Shown: positions 44,455 through 53,700 of the stretch, one piece after another | Position numbering within the stretch: the first letter of the stretch is position 1 | Layout of the letters: every line of letters begins with the position of its first letter | NCBI RefSeq assembly: GCF_001612665.1 | Contig: NZ_BDAX01000014.1 | Coordinates: 62,001 to 126,000, forward strand | Reading direction: 5' to 3' | DNA: 64,000 nt | Source: Nocardia alba NBRC 108234 | Lineage (GTDB): Bacteria > Actinomycetota > Actinomycetes > Mycobacteriales > Mycobacteriaceae | The notes under the pieces: generated by a model | Database searches by the model: none | Seen by the model: only the letters and a program-made list of their open reading frames with translations | What the model was told of the DNA's origin: nothing | Translations under genes and position numbers: made by a program

Positions 44455-44865
44455 ATGGACACCACAACCGACAACCGGACCACCATCTGGCCCTGCCTCG
44501 CCTTCGACGACGCCCGCGCCATGATCGAATTCCTCACCACCGCTTTCGGTTTCGAAGCCACCGCGGTCTATGCCAGGGAAGACGACGCCTCGATCGTCGA
44601 ACACGGCGAACTGCGCCTGCCCGGCGGGGGCGGCATCATGTTCGGCTCCACCGGCCGCGACGACACCCCGTTCGGCACCCGCCCACCCGGCGTCGCCAGC
44701 CTCTACCTGGTCACCGACTCCCCCGACGCCCTCTACGCCAGGGCGAAATCCGCGGGCGCCACCATCATCCGCGACCTACGCGACGAGGACTACGGCTCCC
44801 GCGGCTTCAGCGCCGCCGACCCAGAAGGCAACCTCTGGAGCTTCGGAACCTACGGGGGCGAATAG
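44455..44865 (+). CDS. VOC-superfamily (glyoxalase-like) protein
   Basis: 136 residues. Beta-alpha-beta repeats of the vicinal-oxygen-chelate fold are seen in FDDARAMIEFLTTAFGFEAT and FSAADPEGNLWSFGTY, the latter a standard VOC ending. Members include glyoxalases, dioxygenases and antibiotic-binding proteins; no specific metal triad can be assigned. It lies 4 bp after the AraC gene, in one operon. Between this gene and cstA lie 231 bp with repeat copy E. Confidence 0.83.
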   Translation: MDTTTDNRTTIWPCLAFDDARAMIEFLTTAFGFEATAVYAREDDASIVEHGELRLPGGGGIMFGSTGRDDTPFGTRPPGVASLYLVTDSPDALYARAKSAGATIIRDLRDEDYGSRGFSAADPEGNLWSFGTYGGE

Positions 44866-44910
44866 CACCTCCCAGCCACCACGACCCGACCCCGAGGAGG
44901 GTCCCGCCGC

Positions 44911-44950
44911 GCAGCGGCGTTTCGCGGCCGTCCCGCAGGGGCCGCGAACC
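44911..44950. repeat. Structured intergenic repeat, copy E (mini form)
   Basis: GTTTCGCGGCC (44919-44929) and GGCCGCGAACC (44940-44950) pair over nine bases (TTCGCGGCC with GGCCGCGAA). A CCGCCGCGCAGCGGCG flank resembles the constant flank of other copies. It lacks the inner stem. Confidence 0.5.
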
Positions 44951-45096
44951 CGAGCGCGCCAGCGCTCCAACAAACCCTGAACAAAATTTCATTCTGCGCT
45001 CTATCGGGTGCGAACCTCTCCGTCGCAGCTCAGGGATCGGCTACGTTGTCGATTGCTTCACCCGAGGCTCTGCGCGTATCCAGGGGAGTTGAGTCA

Positions 45097-47349
45097 ATGG
45101 CGACCATCGAACATCTGCGGACCGACCCGGACCTGCCTCCGGTCGGTGTCGTCGATCGCACGCCGATCACGCCCGCCAAGAAGGCCGTGTTCGCCGGGGT
45201 CGCCGTTCTCGGCGCCGTCGCGTGGACGATCATCGCGTTCGTGCGCGGCGAGTCCGTGAACGCGGTGTGGATCGTGATCGCGGCGGTCTGCACCTACATC
45301 ATCGCCTACCGCTTCTACGCGCGGTTCATCGAGTGGAAGATCACCAAGCCGCGCGACGACGTGGCCACGCCCGCCGAGATCTATGACAACGGCAAGGATT
45401 TCATGCCGATGGACCGGCGGGTGCTCTACGGGCACCACTTCGCCGCCATCGCGGGCGCCGGCCCGCTGGTCGGTCCGGTGCTCGCCGCGCAGATGGGTTA
45501 TCTGCCGGGCACCATCTGGATCGTCGTCGGCGTGGTGTTCGCCGGTGCGGTGCAGGACTACCTCGTGCTGTGGGCCTCGACCCGTCGCCGCGGCCGCAGC
45601 CTCGGCCAGATGGCGCGCGACGAACTCGGGCTCATCGGCGGCGTCGCGGCGATCGTGGCGATCCTGGTGATCATGACGATCCTGCTGGCGGTGCTGGCGC
45701 TGGTCGTGGTGAACGCGCTCGGCGAGAGCCCATGGGGCGTGTTCTCCATCGCGATGACCGTCCCGATCGCGCTGTTCATGGGCGTCTACCTGCGGTATCT
45801 GCGACCGGGTGCGGTCGGCGAGGTGTCCGCGATCGGCATCGTGTTGCTGCTCGGCGCGATCATCGGCGGCGGCTGGGTGTCCGAAACCGAGTGGGGCGCG
45901 GACTGGTTCACCCTTTCGCGCACCACCATCGCGTGGTGTCTGATCGCCTACGGCTTCGTCGCCTCGGTGCTGCCGGTGTGGCTGCTGCTCGCACCGCGTG
46001 ACTATCTGTCGACGTTCATGAAGGTCGGCACGATCGTGCTGCTCGCCGTCGGCATCCTCATTACGATGCCGGTGCTGAAGGCGCCCGCCGTCTCCGAATT
46101 CGCGCACACCGGTGCGGGTCCCGCGTTCGCGGGCAGTCTGTTCCCGTTCCTGTTCATCACCATCGCCTGCGGCGCGCTCTCGGGATTCCACGCGCTGGTC
46201 TCCTCCGGTACGACGCCGAAACTGCTGGCCAAGGAATCCAATGCCAAGATGATCGGCTACGGCGGCATGCTGATGGAGTCGTTCGTCGCGGTCATGGCGA
46301 TCATCACCGCCTCGATCATCGACCAGCACCTGTACTTCGGCATGAACGCCTCGGCCGGGCTCACCGGCGGCACCGCCGAAGGCGCCGCCAAGTTCACGAA
46401 TTCGCTCGGGTTGTCCGGCCCGCCCGCGACGCCGGCACTGTTCACCGACGCGGCCGCCGAGGTGGGCGAGAAGTCGATCGTCTCGCGCACCGGTGGCGCC
46501 CCGACCCTGGCGGTCGGCATCTCCGAGGTGTTCTCCCAATTCCTCGGTGGCTCGACGATGAAGGCTTTCTGGTACCACTTCGCGATCATGTTCGAGGCGC
46601 TGTTCATCCTCACCACCATCGACGCGGGCACCCGCGTGGCGCGCTTCCTGGTCTCGGACGCGCTCGGCAACTTCGGCGGCGGGTTCAAGAAGTTCCGTGA
46701 TCCGTCGTGGCGGATCGGCGCCTGGCTGTGCTCGCTGATCGTGGTCGCGGGTTGGGGCGGGGTACTGCTGATGGGCGTGAACGATCCGTTCGGTGGCATC
46801 AACGCGCTGTATCCGCTGTTCGGCATCGCCAACCAGCTGCTCGCCGCGATCGCGCTGATCGTGGTGCTCACCATCATCGTCAAGCGTGGGCAGTGGAAGT
46901 GGGCGTGGATTCCCGGCGTTCCGCTGGCCTGGGATCTGCTGGTCACGATGACCGCGTCCTGGCAGAAGATCTTCTCCGACGATCCCAAGCTCGGCTACTG
47001 GAAACAGCACAGCCTGTGCCAGGCGGCCAAAGACGCGGGCAAGGCCTGCCTGACAGCCAAGACCCCCGAGCAGGTCGACATCGCGATCCGCAACACCTTC
47101 ATCCAGGGCACGCTGTCGATCGTGTTCGCGGTGCTGGTGCTGATCGTCACCGCCGTCGGTGTGCTGGTGTGCGCGAAGGCGATTCGTACAGGCACCGTGT
47201 CGAGCACCGAGTCCGAGGAGCAGCCGTCGAAGATCTTCGCCCCCAGCGGTTTCATCGCCACCTCCGCGGAGAAGGACGTGCAGAAGGAGTGGGATGTGCT
47301 GATCGCCGAGGGCAAGGTGAGCGCGCCCGGATCGGCGCACGTCTCGTGA
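45097..47349 (+). CDS. cstA: CstA-family peptide/pyruvate transporter
   Basis: 750 residues, at least 15 helices. Family signatures include YGHHFAAIAGAGPLVGPVLA near residue 120, RRRGRSLGQMARDELG near 170 and FHALVSSGTTPKLLAKESNA near 370. CstA imports peptides or pyruvate during carbon limitation. The ATG at 45097 has GGGGAG about 9 nt upstream; an in-frame ATG at 45046 adds 17 residues. The stop overlaps the ybdD-like gene start (GTGA), and small partners of this kind are known next to cstA. Confidence 0.92.
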   Translation: MATIEHLRTDPDLPPVGVVDRTPITPAKKAVFAGVAVLGAVAWTIIAFVRGESVNAVWIVIAAVCTYIIAYRFYARFIEWKITKPRDDVATPAEIYDNGKDFMPMDRRVLYGHHFAAIAGAGPLVGPVLAAQMGYLPGTIWIVVGVVFAGAVQDYLVLWASTRRRGRSLGQMARDELGLIGGVAAIVAILVIMTILLAVLALVVVNALGESPWGVFSIAMTVPIALFMGVYLRYLRPGAVGEVSAIGIVLLLGAIIGGGWVSETEWGADWFTLSRTTIAWCLIAYGFVASVLPVWLLLAPRDYLSTFMKVGTIVLLAVGILITMPVLKAPAVSEFAHTGAGPAFAGSLFPFLFITIACGALSGFHALVSSGTTPKLLAKESNAKMIGYGGMLMESFVAVMAIITASIIDQHLYFGMNASAGLTGGTAEGAAKFTNSLGLSGPPATPALFTDAAAEVGEKSIVSRTGGAPTLAVGISEVFSQFLGGSTMKAFWYHFAIMFEALFILTTIDAGTRVARFLVSDALGNFGGGFKKFRDPSWRIGAWLCSLIVVAGWGGVLLMGVNDPFGGINALYPLFGIANQLLAAIALIVVLTIIVKRGQWKWAWIPGVPLAWDLLVTMTASWQKIFSDDPKLGYWKQHSLCQAAKDAGKACLTAKTPEQVDIAIRNTFIQGTLSIVFAVLVLIVTAVGVLVCAKAIRTGTVSSTESEEQPSKIFAPSGFIATSAEKDVQKEWDVLIAEGKVSAPGSAHVS

Positions 47350-47567
47350 ATGTGGGGCCGCGCGTGCGGGCGGTTCTCGGCCGGGCGTGGGCGGCGGCGC
47401 GCGGAGTCGCCCGCTGGTACAGCGCGATCAACGGCGGCCAGGATTACCAGCGGTATGTCGATCACGTGCGCCGCACGCATCCGGGGGCTCCGGTGCTCTC
47501 CGTCCGCGATTACTGGCGCGAACGCTATGCCGAAGCCGAGCGCAATCCCACCACTCGCTGCTGCTGA
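47346..47567 (+). CDS. YbdD/YjiX family (DUF466) small protein
   Basis: 73 residues reading MNVGPRVRAVLGRAWAAARG, then YQRYVDHVRRTHPGAPVLSV and ending RDYWRERYAEAERNPTTRCC. The motif pattern Y-x-x-Y-x-x-H-x-R-x-x-H-P and the final RCC are typical of the YbdD family. That family accompanies CstA/YjiY transporters and is reported to be needed for transport. The GTG start overlaps the cstA stop, so it is translated with cstA. Confidence 0.88.
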   Translation: MNVGPRVRAVLGRAWAAARGVARWYSAINGGQDYQRYVDHVRRTHPGAPVLSVRDYWRERYAEAERNPTTRCC

Positions 47568-47622
47568 TCGCGGTTCGCGACGCTCGGGATCGGTGGCCGA
47601 TTTCCGCTAGCACCCCGTTCGA

Positions 47623-49233
47623 ATGGGTGCCATTGTGGAACTCGTGACCATCACCGCGTTGGACTTCGAGGGCTGCTACCGGGCGGTCTCCACCCGCGAC
47701 TCGCGCTTCGACGGGCAGTTCTTCACCGCGGTGCGCACGACCGGCATCTACTGCAGGCCCTCGTGCCCGGCGATCACGCCCAAGCGGGCCAATGTGTCGT
47801 TCCTGCCCACGGCCGCGGCGGCGCAGCAGGCCGGTTATCGCGCCTGTCGCCGGTGCCTGCCCGACGCCGCGCCCGGGTCACCGCTGTGGAATGTGCGGGC
47901 CGACCTGGCCGCGCGCGCGATGCGGCTGATCGGCGACGGGGTGATCGAGCGTGCCGGGGTGCCCGGGCTGGCCGCCACCCTCGGCTATTCGCAGCGCCAG
48001 CTCACCCGGGTGCTCACCACCGAACTCGGGGCCGGGCCGCTCGCACTGGCCAGGGCGCATCGTGCGCACACCGCTCGGCTGCTGATCCAGACCACCGAGA
48101 TGCCGATGTCGGATATCGCGTTCGCGGCGGGGTTCGCCAGCATCCGGCAGTTCAACGACACCGTGCGCGAGGTGTTCGCGGTGAGCCCCACCACGATGCG
48201 GACCGAAGTACGCCGGTCGCCGCGCACCGATGTCGTCGCGCCCGGCACACCGGGACTGTTGACGTTACGGCTGCCCTACCGCGAGCCGCTCGACACCGGA
48301 TGGCTGACGAGGTTCCTCTCGGCGCACGCGGTGCCCGGGATGGAACTGTGGGAGGACGACGTCTACACACGCAGCCTGCGTACTCCGCACGGGCACGCGA
48401 CGATTCGGCTCTCGTTCCAGCCGGGGCACGTGCGGGCGGAGTTGGCGTTGCGGGATATGCGCGATCTGGCTCCGACTGTCGCCCGGGTGCGGCATCTGCT
48501 CGATCTGGACGCGGATCCGATGGGCATCGATGCGGCGCTCGGCATCGGCGCGAGCACCGGAACGCGAGGCGGTCACGACGGCGGCCGCCGGCTCGCCGGT
48601 GACGACGAATCTAGCTATACCGCAACGAATTCGGGATCCGGGAAGGCGATCGCGGTGTCCGGGTTCACACCGGGGATTCGCGTGCCGGGATCCCTCGACG
48701 GCTCAGAGTTGTTGCTGTGCACGATGATCGGGCAACAGATCTCGGTGCGGGCGGCGCGGACACACATCGCGCGGCTGGTGGACGCGCTCGGTGAGCGGAT
48801 CGATGGCCCGGTGCCTCGGCTGTTCCCGACTGCCGAGGCGGTCGCCGAACACGGCGCCGAGGTGTTGACCGGCCCCGTTCGCAGAGTGCGCGCCATCGTG
48901 GCGGCGGCGCGAGCGATCGCCGACGGCGAACTGGTCCTGCATTCCGGCCGCACCGCCGACGACCTGCGGCGTGACCTGCTCACCCTCGACGGGGTCGGGC
49001 CGTGGACGGCCGACTACGTCACCATGCGATCGCTGGCCGATCCCGACATCATGCTCCATACCGACCTCGTCGTTCGCGCAGGCGCCGCGCAGGTCGGCAT
49101 CGACCTCGACAACACCACCCGCTGGGCGCCGTGGCGCTCCTATCTGTCCATGCACCTGTGGAAGATCGCGCTCGAACATCGCGGCGCGCCTGTCCGTGAC
49201 CCCGCTCTCCAGGAAGCGAAAAACCATGACTGA
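47623..49233 (+). CDS. alkA: Ada-AlkA fusion: methyl-sensing regulator and 3-methyladenine glycosylase
   Basis: 536 residues. An Ada-like zinc domain near 1-75 (TTGIYCRPSCPAITPKRANV, then YRACRRCLPDAAPGSPLWN) supplies the four-Cys site. An AraC-type helix-turn-helix at about 90-190 and an AlkA HhH-GPD domain follow, with LDGVGPWTADYVTMRS near 455 and the catalytic Asp shortly after. It combines damage sensing and base excision, as in M. tuberculosis Rv1317c. The start could be ATG 47623 or GTG 47644, the latter with GGAAC just upstream. It overlaps the next gene by 8 bp. Confidence 0.92.
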   Translation: MGAIVELVTITALDFEGCYRAVSTRDSRFDGQFFTAVRTTGIYCRPSCPAITPKRANVSFLPTAAAAQQAGYRACRRCLPDAAPGSPLWNVRADLAARAMRLIGDGVIERAGVPGLAATLGYSQRQLTRVLTTELGAGPLALARAHRAHTARLLIQTTEMPMSDIAFAAGFASIRQFNDTVREVFAVSPTTMRTEVRRSPRTDVVAPGTPGLLTLRLPYREPLDTGWLTRFLSAHAVPGMELWEDDVYTRSLRTPHGHATIRLSFQPGHVRAELALRDMRDLAPTVARVRHLLDLDADPMGIDAALGIGASTGTRGGHDGGRRLAGDDESSYTATNSGSGKAIAVSGFTPGIRVPGSLDGSELLLCTMIGQQISVRAARTHIARLVDALGERIDGPVPRLFPTAEAVAEHGAEVLTGPVRRVRAIVAAARAIADGELVLHSGRTADDLRRDLLTLDGVGPWTADYVTMRSLADPDIMLHTDLVVRAGAAQVGIDLDNTTRWAPWRSYLSMHLWKIALEHRGAPVRDPALQEAKNHD

Positions 49234-49738
49234 CACTGCTCTTCGTCTCGCCGATGTCGCGACCGTCCCCACGCCGATCGGCCCGTTCACCACCATCGTC
49301 GATGCCGACGGCGCCGTGCTCGCCTCGGGCTGGACCGGTGACCCGAGCACGCTGACCGGCCTGATCCACGCCACTCTGCGCCCGACCGAACTGCGGCGAC
49401 AGGACTCACTCGGCGCTGTCACCCAGGCCGTCATCGACTACCACGCGGGCGACCTCACCGCGATCGACACGATCGCGGTACGTCAGCGGTCCGGCGAATT
49501 CCTCGTCCATGCCTGGGAAGTCCTGCGCAAGGTACCGGCCGGTGAACCGGTCACCTACACGGAGTTCGCCGGGCTCTCCGGGCGACCAGCGGCCACCAGG
49601 GCCGCGGCCAATGCCTGCGCTCGCAACTCCGCCGCGCTGTTCGTACCGTGCCATCGCGTGTTGCGGATCGGCGGCGCGCTCGGCGGGTTCCGGTGGGGGC
49701 TGGAAGCCAAGTCCTGGTTGCTCGCGCACGAGGGCTGA
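49226..49738 (+). CDS. ogt: Methylated-DNA-protein cysteine methyltransferase
   Basis: 170 residues. Acceptor cysteine in VPCHRVLRIGGALGGFRWGL near residue 140. The start ATG lies within the end of alkA, giving a translationally linked alkA-ogt repair pair as in M. tuberculosis Rv1317c-Rv1316c. The enzyme transfers O6-alkyl groups from guanine to itself. The N-terminal half is ordinary for the family. AGGAAG is 7-12 nt upstream. Confidence 0.94.
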   Translation: MTDTALRLADVATVPTPIGPFTTIVDADGAVLASGWTGDPSTLTGLIHATLRPTELRRQDSLGAVTQAVIDYHAGDLTAIDTIAVRQRSGEFLVHAWEVLRKVPAGEPVTYTEFAGLSGRPAATRAAANACARNSAALFVPCHRVLRIGGALGGFRWGLEAKSWLLAHEG

Positions 49739-49885
49739 GCGCGCCCCGCTTCCTCGGGCGCAGGCCCCACCGCTCCAGCCTCGAGTACGCGCAGGGGTGT
49801 GCCGTTCGACGATTCATGAACGATCAGGCCAGTGATCGGTGATTGGCTCTTCTCTCCAGGTCCAGTAGGACGGATCGTGGTACCC

Positions 49886-50539
49886 ATGCTCACTCGTCGC
49901 CTGGTCGCGCTGTACGTCGGTCTGTGGTTGTACGGCACCTCGATGGCGGTGATGATCCGGGCGGGGCTCGGGCTCGACCCGTGGGATGTGTTCCACCAGG
50001 GGGTCGCCTCGCATGTGCCGTTGAGTTTCGGGGTGGTGACCGCGCTGACCGGGCTCGCTGTGCTGCTCGCCTGGATTCCGTTGCGGCAGCGGCCGGGGTT
50101 GGGGACCGTCAGCAACGTGGTGGTGATCGCGATCGCGGTCGACGCCGGGTTGTGGCTGATCCCGGCCATGGACGGGCTGTGGCTGCGGGCACTCGGGATG
50201 GTCGCCGCGGTGGTGGTGAACGCGGCGGCGACGGTGCTCTACATCGGTGCGGGAATGGGGCCGGGTCCACGTGATGGACTGATGACTGGACTGGTTGCGC
50301 GGACCGGTTGGCCGATCTGGTCGGTTCGGACCGGAATCGAGGTCTCGGTGTTGACGACCGGGTGGTTCCTCGGCGGCAGCGTAGGAATCGGCACGCTGGT
50401 CTACGCCTTCGGCATCGGCCCCCTGGTGCAGCTGATGATTCCGTTCGTCGACGGCAAGCTCCCCGGATTCACGCCGCGCACCCGCCACGACAAGGCGCCA
50501 TCCGCGCCGCGTCCGCAGGCTCCCGCCGCGCCGGGCTGA
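49886..50539 (+). CDS. YczE/YitT-like membrane protein
   Basis: 217 residues, five or more helices. The family motif LYGTSMAVMIRAGLGLDPWD near residue 15 and GAGMGPGPRDGLMTGLVART near 130 match actinobacterial YczE-type proteins. The end is a soluble proline-rich tail. YczE is linked to siderophore or lipopeptide export control in Bacillus, but function is uncertain. The ATG at 49886 begins MLTRRLVALYVGLWL; a GTG at 49832 would add 18 residues. It converges with sbcC. Confidence 0.75.
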   Translation: MLTRRLVALYVGLWLYGTSMAVMIRAGLGLDPWDVFHQGVASHVPLSFGVVTALTGLAVLLAWIPLRQRPGLGTVSNVVVIAIAVDAGLWLIPAMDGLWLRALGMVAAVVVNAAATVLYIGAGMGPGPRDGLMTGLVARTGWPIWSVRTGIEVSVLTTGWFLGGSVGIGTLVYAFGIGPLVQLMIPFVDGKLPGFTPRTRHDKAPSAPRPQAPAAPG

Positions 50540-50578
50540 ATAGAGCCGTGCCGACGCGGACGTCACGAAGCCCCGCCC

Positions 50579-50720
50579 CGCCGGGCGTGCGGTGCGGACC
50601 ACGTGACGCCAGGCGCGGCGACGGCATCGCCGGGCGGGCGGCAGTACCCGAATACGCGAAGCCCAACGCAGTCGTGGCGAAGGCATCGCCGGGCGGGCGG
50701 CGGTACGGACTACGCGACGG
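50579..50720. repeat. Degenerate ~59-bp direct repeats at the sbcC 3' end
   Basis: GCATCGCCGGGCGGGCGGC occurs at 50624 and 50683 (59-bp offset) with similar bases around it (GTAC...TACGCGA). A third, weaker unit starts near 50579. The last unit runs into the sbcC stop, so the others may be decayed copies of the gene end. Confidence 0.55.
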
Positions 50721-53700
50721 TGGCTTCCAGGCGCGATCCCGACCGGCCGCGCACGACGTGGAGGCGGCTGGGGATGCGCTGGCGCATTTCGTCTACGTGG
50801 CTGACGACGCCGACCACGCGGCCGTTCGCGCGCAGTTCGTCGAGCACGCCCATGACGGCGTCGAGGGTGTCGGCGTCCAGGCTGCCGAAGCCTTCGTCGA
50901 TGAACAGGGTGTCCAGGACGAGACCGCCGGTTTCCGCCGCGACCACATCGGCCAAGCCGAGCGCCAAAGCCAATGAGGCCATGAAGGTTTCGCCGCCGGA
51001 CAGCGTCTTCGCCGAGCGGATCGCGCCGGTGTAGTCGTCGCGGACGTCGAGCCCGAGGCCACCGCGCCGACCCCGCGGGCCCGCCTTGTCCGAGTGGACG
51101 AATTCGTAACGGCCACCCGACATCCGGCGCAGCCGCAGCGACCCCGCCACCGCGACCTCTTCGAGCCGCGCCGCGAGGACATAGGAACGCAACGACATTC
51201 GCCGGTTGTTCTCACCCCGGCCCGCCACCACCTCCGCCAAGACCGCGAGCTCGTCGAAGACCCGCTGTTCGGGCGCGATCCGCTCGACCTCACCCCACAG
51301 CTGCGTCCCCAACTGCTCGAGCTGGGCGACCCGCTCGGTGGCCGCCGACTGCACCGCCACCGCCGCGGTGAGCGCGCTCTGTGCCTCGGTGAAGCGCTGC
51401 TCGAGCGTGTTCAGGTCGCCCGGCGTCTGCTCGGCGACCGCCTGGATGCGCGGCTCGGCGAGCACCGTCTCGGCATGCGCGCGGGCCCGGTCCGCGGCGG
51501 TGAGTTCCGCCTCGATCGCGGCCTGCTGCTGGGCCGTGCGCGCGACGGCGGTGACGACCTGCGCGTAGGCGGTCAGGAGGGCGACGTCGTCGCGAGGCGG
51601 TGCTGGTTCGGCCACCGAGACCCCGTCGACCGGCCGGTCGTCGACCGGCTCCTCGTCGAGTGGCTCCTCGTCGAACAAGTCGAACAGGCTGGGCATTTCA
51701 GGCTCGCCACCGACCGCCCGAGCCCGGCCAGCACTCGCCTCCTCGGGGCCCGTTCCTGCCTTCTCGCCGTTCCCGGACTCGGCGGCGGCGACCACTCGGG
51801 CCGCGACATCCGGCTCCGCGACCGCACCCTCCGTCGCGACAGCGTTCGTCGCCGCGGCAGCAAGCCGTGCGCTGTCTTCATATCCCGCTGGGATGAGACC
51901 CGCTGTGCGGGCGAGGTTTTCCACGCGGGAGGCGATGGTGTGGACGGCATCGCGGGCGGTGGACTCTGCGGTGCGGGCGGTGCGCAGGGTGGTGGCGGCG
52001 GTGATGAGGGATTCGAGGCGGGAGGTGCGGGCGTCGACGGTGGTGTCGGCGCCCGCCGCGGCGCGCAGGCGAGCGTTGAGTTCGTCGAGGCGGGTGCGGG
52101 TGGCCGCGATCGTGGCGGTGCTGGTGCCGAGGCGGGCGTCCAGCTCGCGGGACTGATCGTGCAGGGCGGCTTCCTCGGTGCGCAGGGCTTCGAGGCGGCT
52201 GGTCAGCGCAGGGGCGCGCTCGGCGGCTTCGGCTGTGTCGTCGAAGCGGTGGGTGGCGGTGCGGACCGCGTCGGCGAGGGCGACGGGGTCGGCGTCGCCA
52301 CCGCGCGCGGTCAGCGTCTCGATCTCGCGTTCGACGGCGCTGATGCGTTCGGCGAGGCGGTCGCGCGCGGCCTCCGCGACCTGTTCGGCCGCCTGTGCGG
52401 CGTCCTCGGCGTCTCTGGACACCGCGTCGTCGGTGGGCTGCGCGGGCTCCGGGTGATCGGCGGACCCGCAGACCGTGCACGGCGCGCCCTCGGTGAGCGC
52501 ACCCGCGAGTTCGGCGGCCATGCCCGCGAGGCGGCGGGTACGCAGATCGAGGACTCGTTCTTTGGCTTCGAGGTGGGTGCGCCAGGCCGTGCCGTGTTCG
52601 CCGCGCACTGTGTCCAAAGCCGTTCGGCGACGGACGATCTCGACGGCAGCGGCCGCCGAGTCCTGCCACTTGGCCAGCTCGTTGCGAACCCCGGGCAATG
52701 CGGCGGCCGCGTCGGTCGCCTCCCGGAGCTGTTCGGAAACTGAACCGATCGCTGCCGGCAGCTCGACGCGCCGCTGTGCCAACTCCGCCGTACGCCGCGT
52801 GAGCTGGGCGGACTCCTTCTCGTGGGCGACGAGATCGTCGGCGAGCCTGCGTGCGGTCACCGAATCCGCGCGCACCTCACCGAGCACACCGAGCAGCGCG
52901 TTCCACTGGCTGATCGCCGCGTCGAGATCACCGTGGACTTCCACCACGCCCGCCGTCGAAGACAGGCCGCGCGCCTCGCCGTCAGCACTCCGACTCGGTT
53001 GCCCGTCGGACACGTGGTCCCGTCGATCCGCTCGTATGCCGAGTCCTTGCGCACCGGACGACTGGTCCGGCGCACCCTGCACCCGGTCGGTCTCGTTGGG
53101 GCCGATCGGCTCGTCGCGCACGACAGTCAGCGAATCCACGCCCGCGATGTCAGCGGCAGCCGCGGCGCCGAGACCGGTGGCCAGATCAGCCGCTGCCGCG
53201 CGAGTGGCACTTTCCGCGCGGCGCAAGCCCCGGACCGCGGCGCGTGCTTCGTCGATGGCTCGGACAACGGGTTCGGCCAGGCGAGCCATTTCGAGTTCGC
53301 GTTCGAGTTCGGCACGGCGAGGTGCGCAAGCGGTATGGGCGGCCAGTTCAGCGCGGGCGGCGCTCATGCGCGCGTGCAGCTCGGCGACGCGGCGTTGTTC
53401 CTCGGCCTCGGTGCGGGCCTCGGCCGATTCTTTGTGGCGCAGTTCGGCATTCGTGGTCGCCTCGGCGAGGGCGGTGCGCGCGGTGGCCAGCAGCTCCTGG
53501 GACCACGTCAGCGAGTCGTTGATCCCGATCGATTCCGCGCCGCCGTAACCCGCTGCCATCCCGACCTTGGTGATCAGGCGGTCGATGCCCTGCTGGCGGG
53601 TGGTGAGTTCAGCTTCGGCCGCGCGTCGCCGATCCGCCAACCATTTCTCGGCGGTGCCGAAACGCTGGGTGTCGAAGAGCTTCTCGAGCAGTTTCTCGCG

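Noticed and set aside
45094..47340. 748-codon frame opposite cstA
   Set aside because: Highly charged Arg/His/Asp-rich shadow of a transporter gene whose own frame shows all membrane helices and family motifs.
50579..50720. Short direct repeats, suspected CRISPR or att site
   Set aside because: Only two to three imperfect units, no spacers, no integrase nearby.
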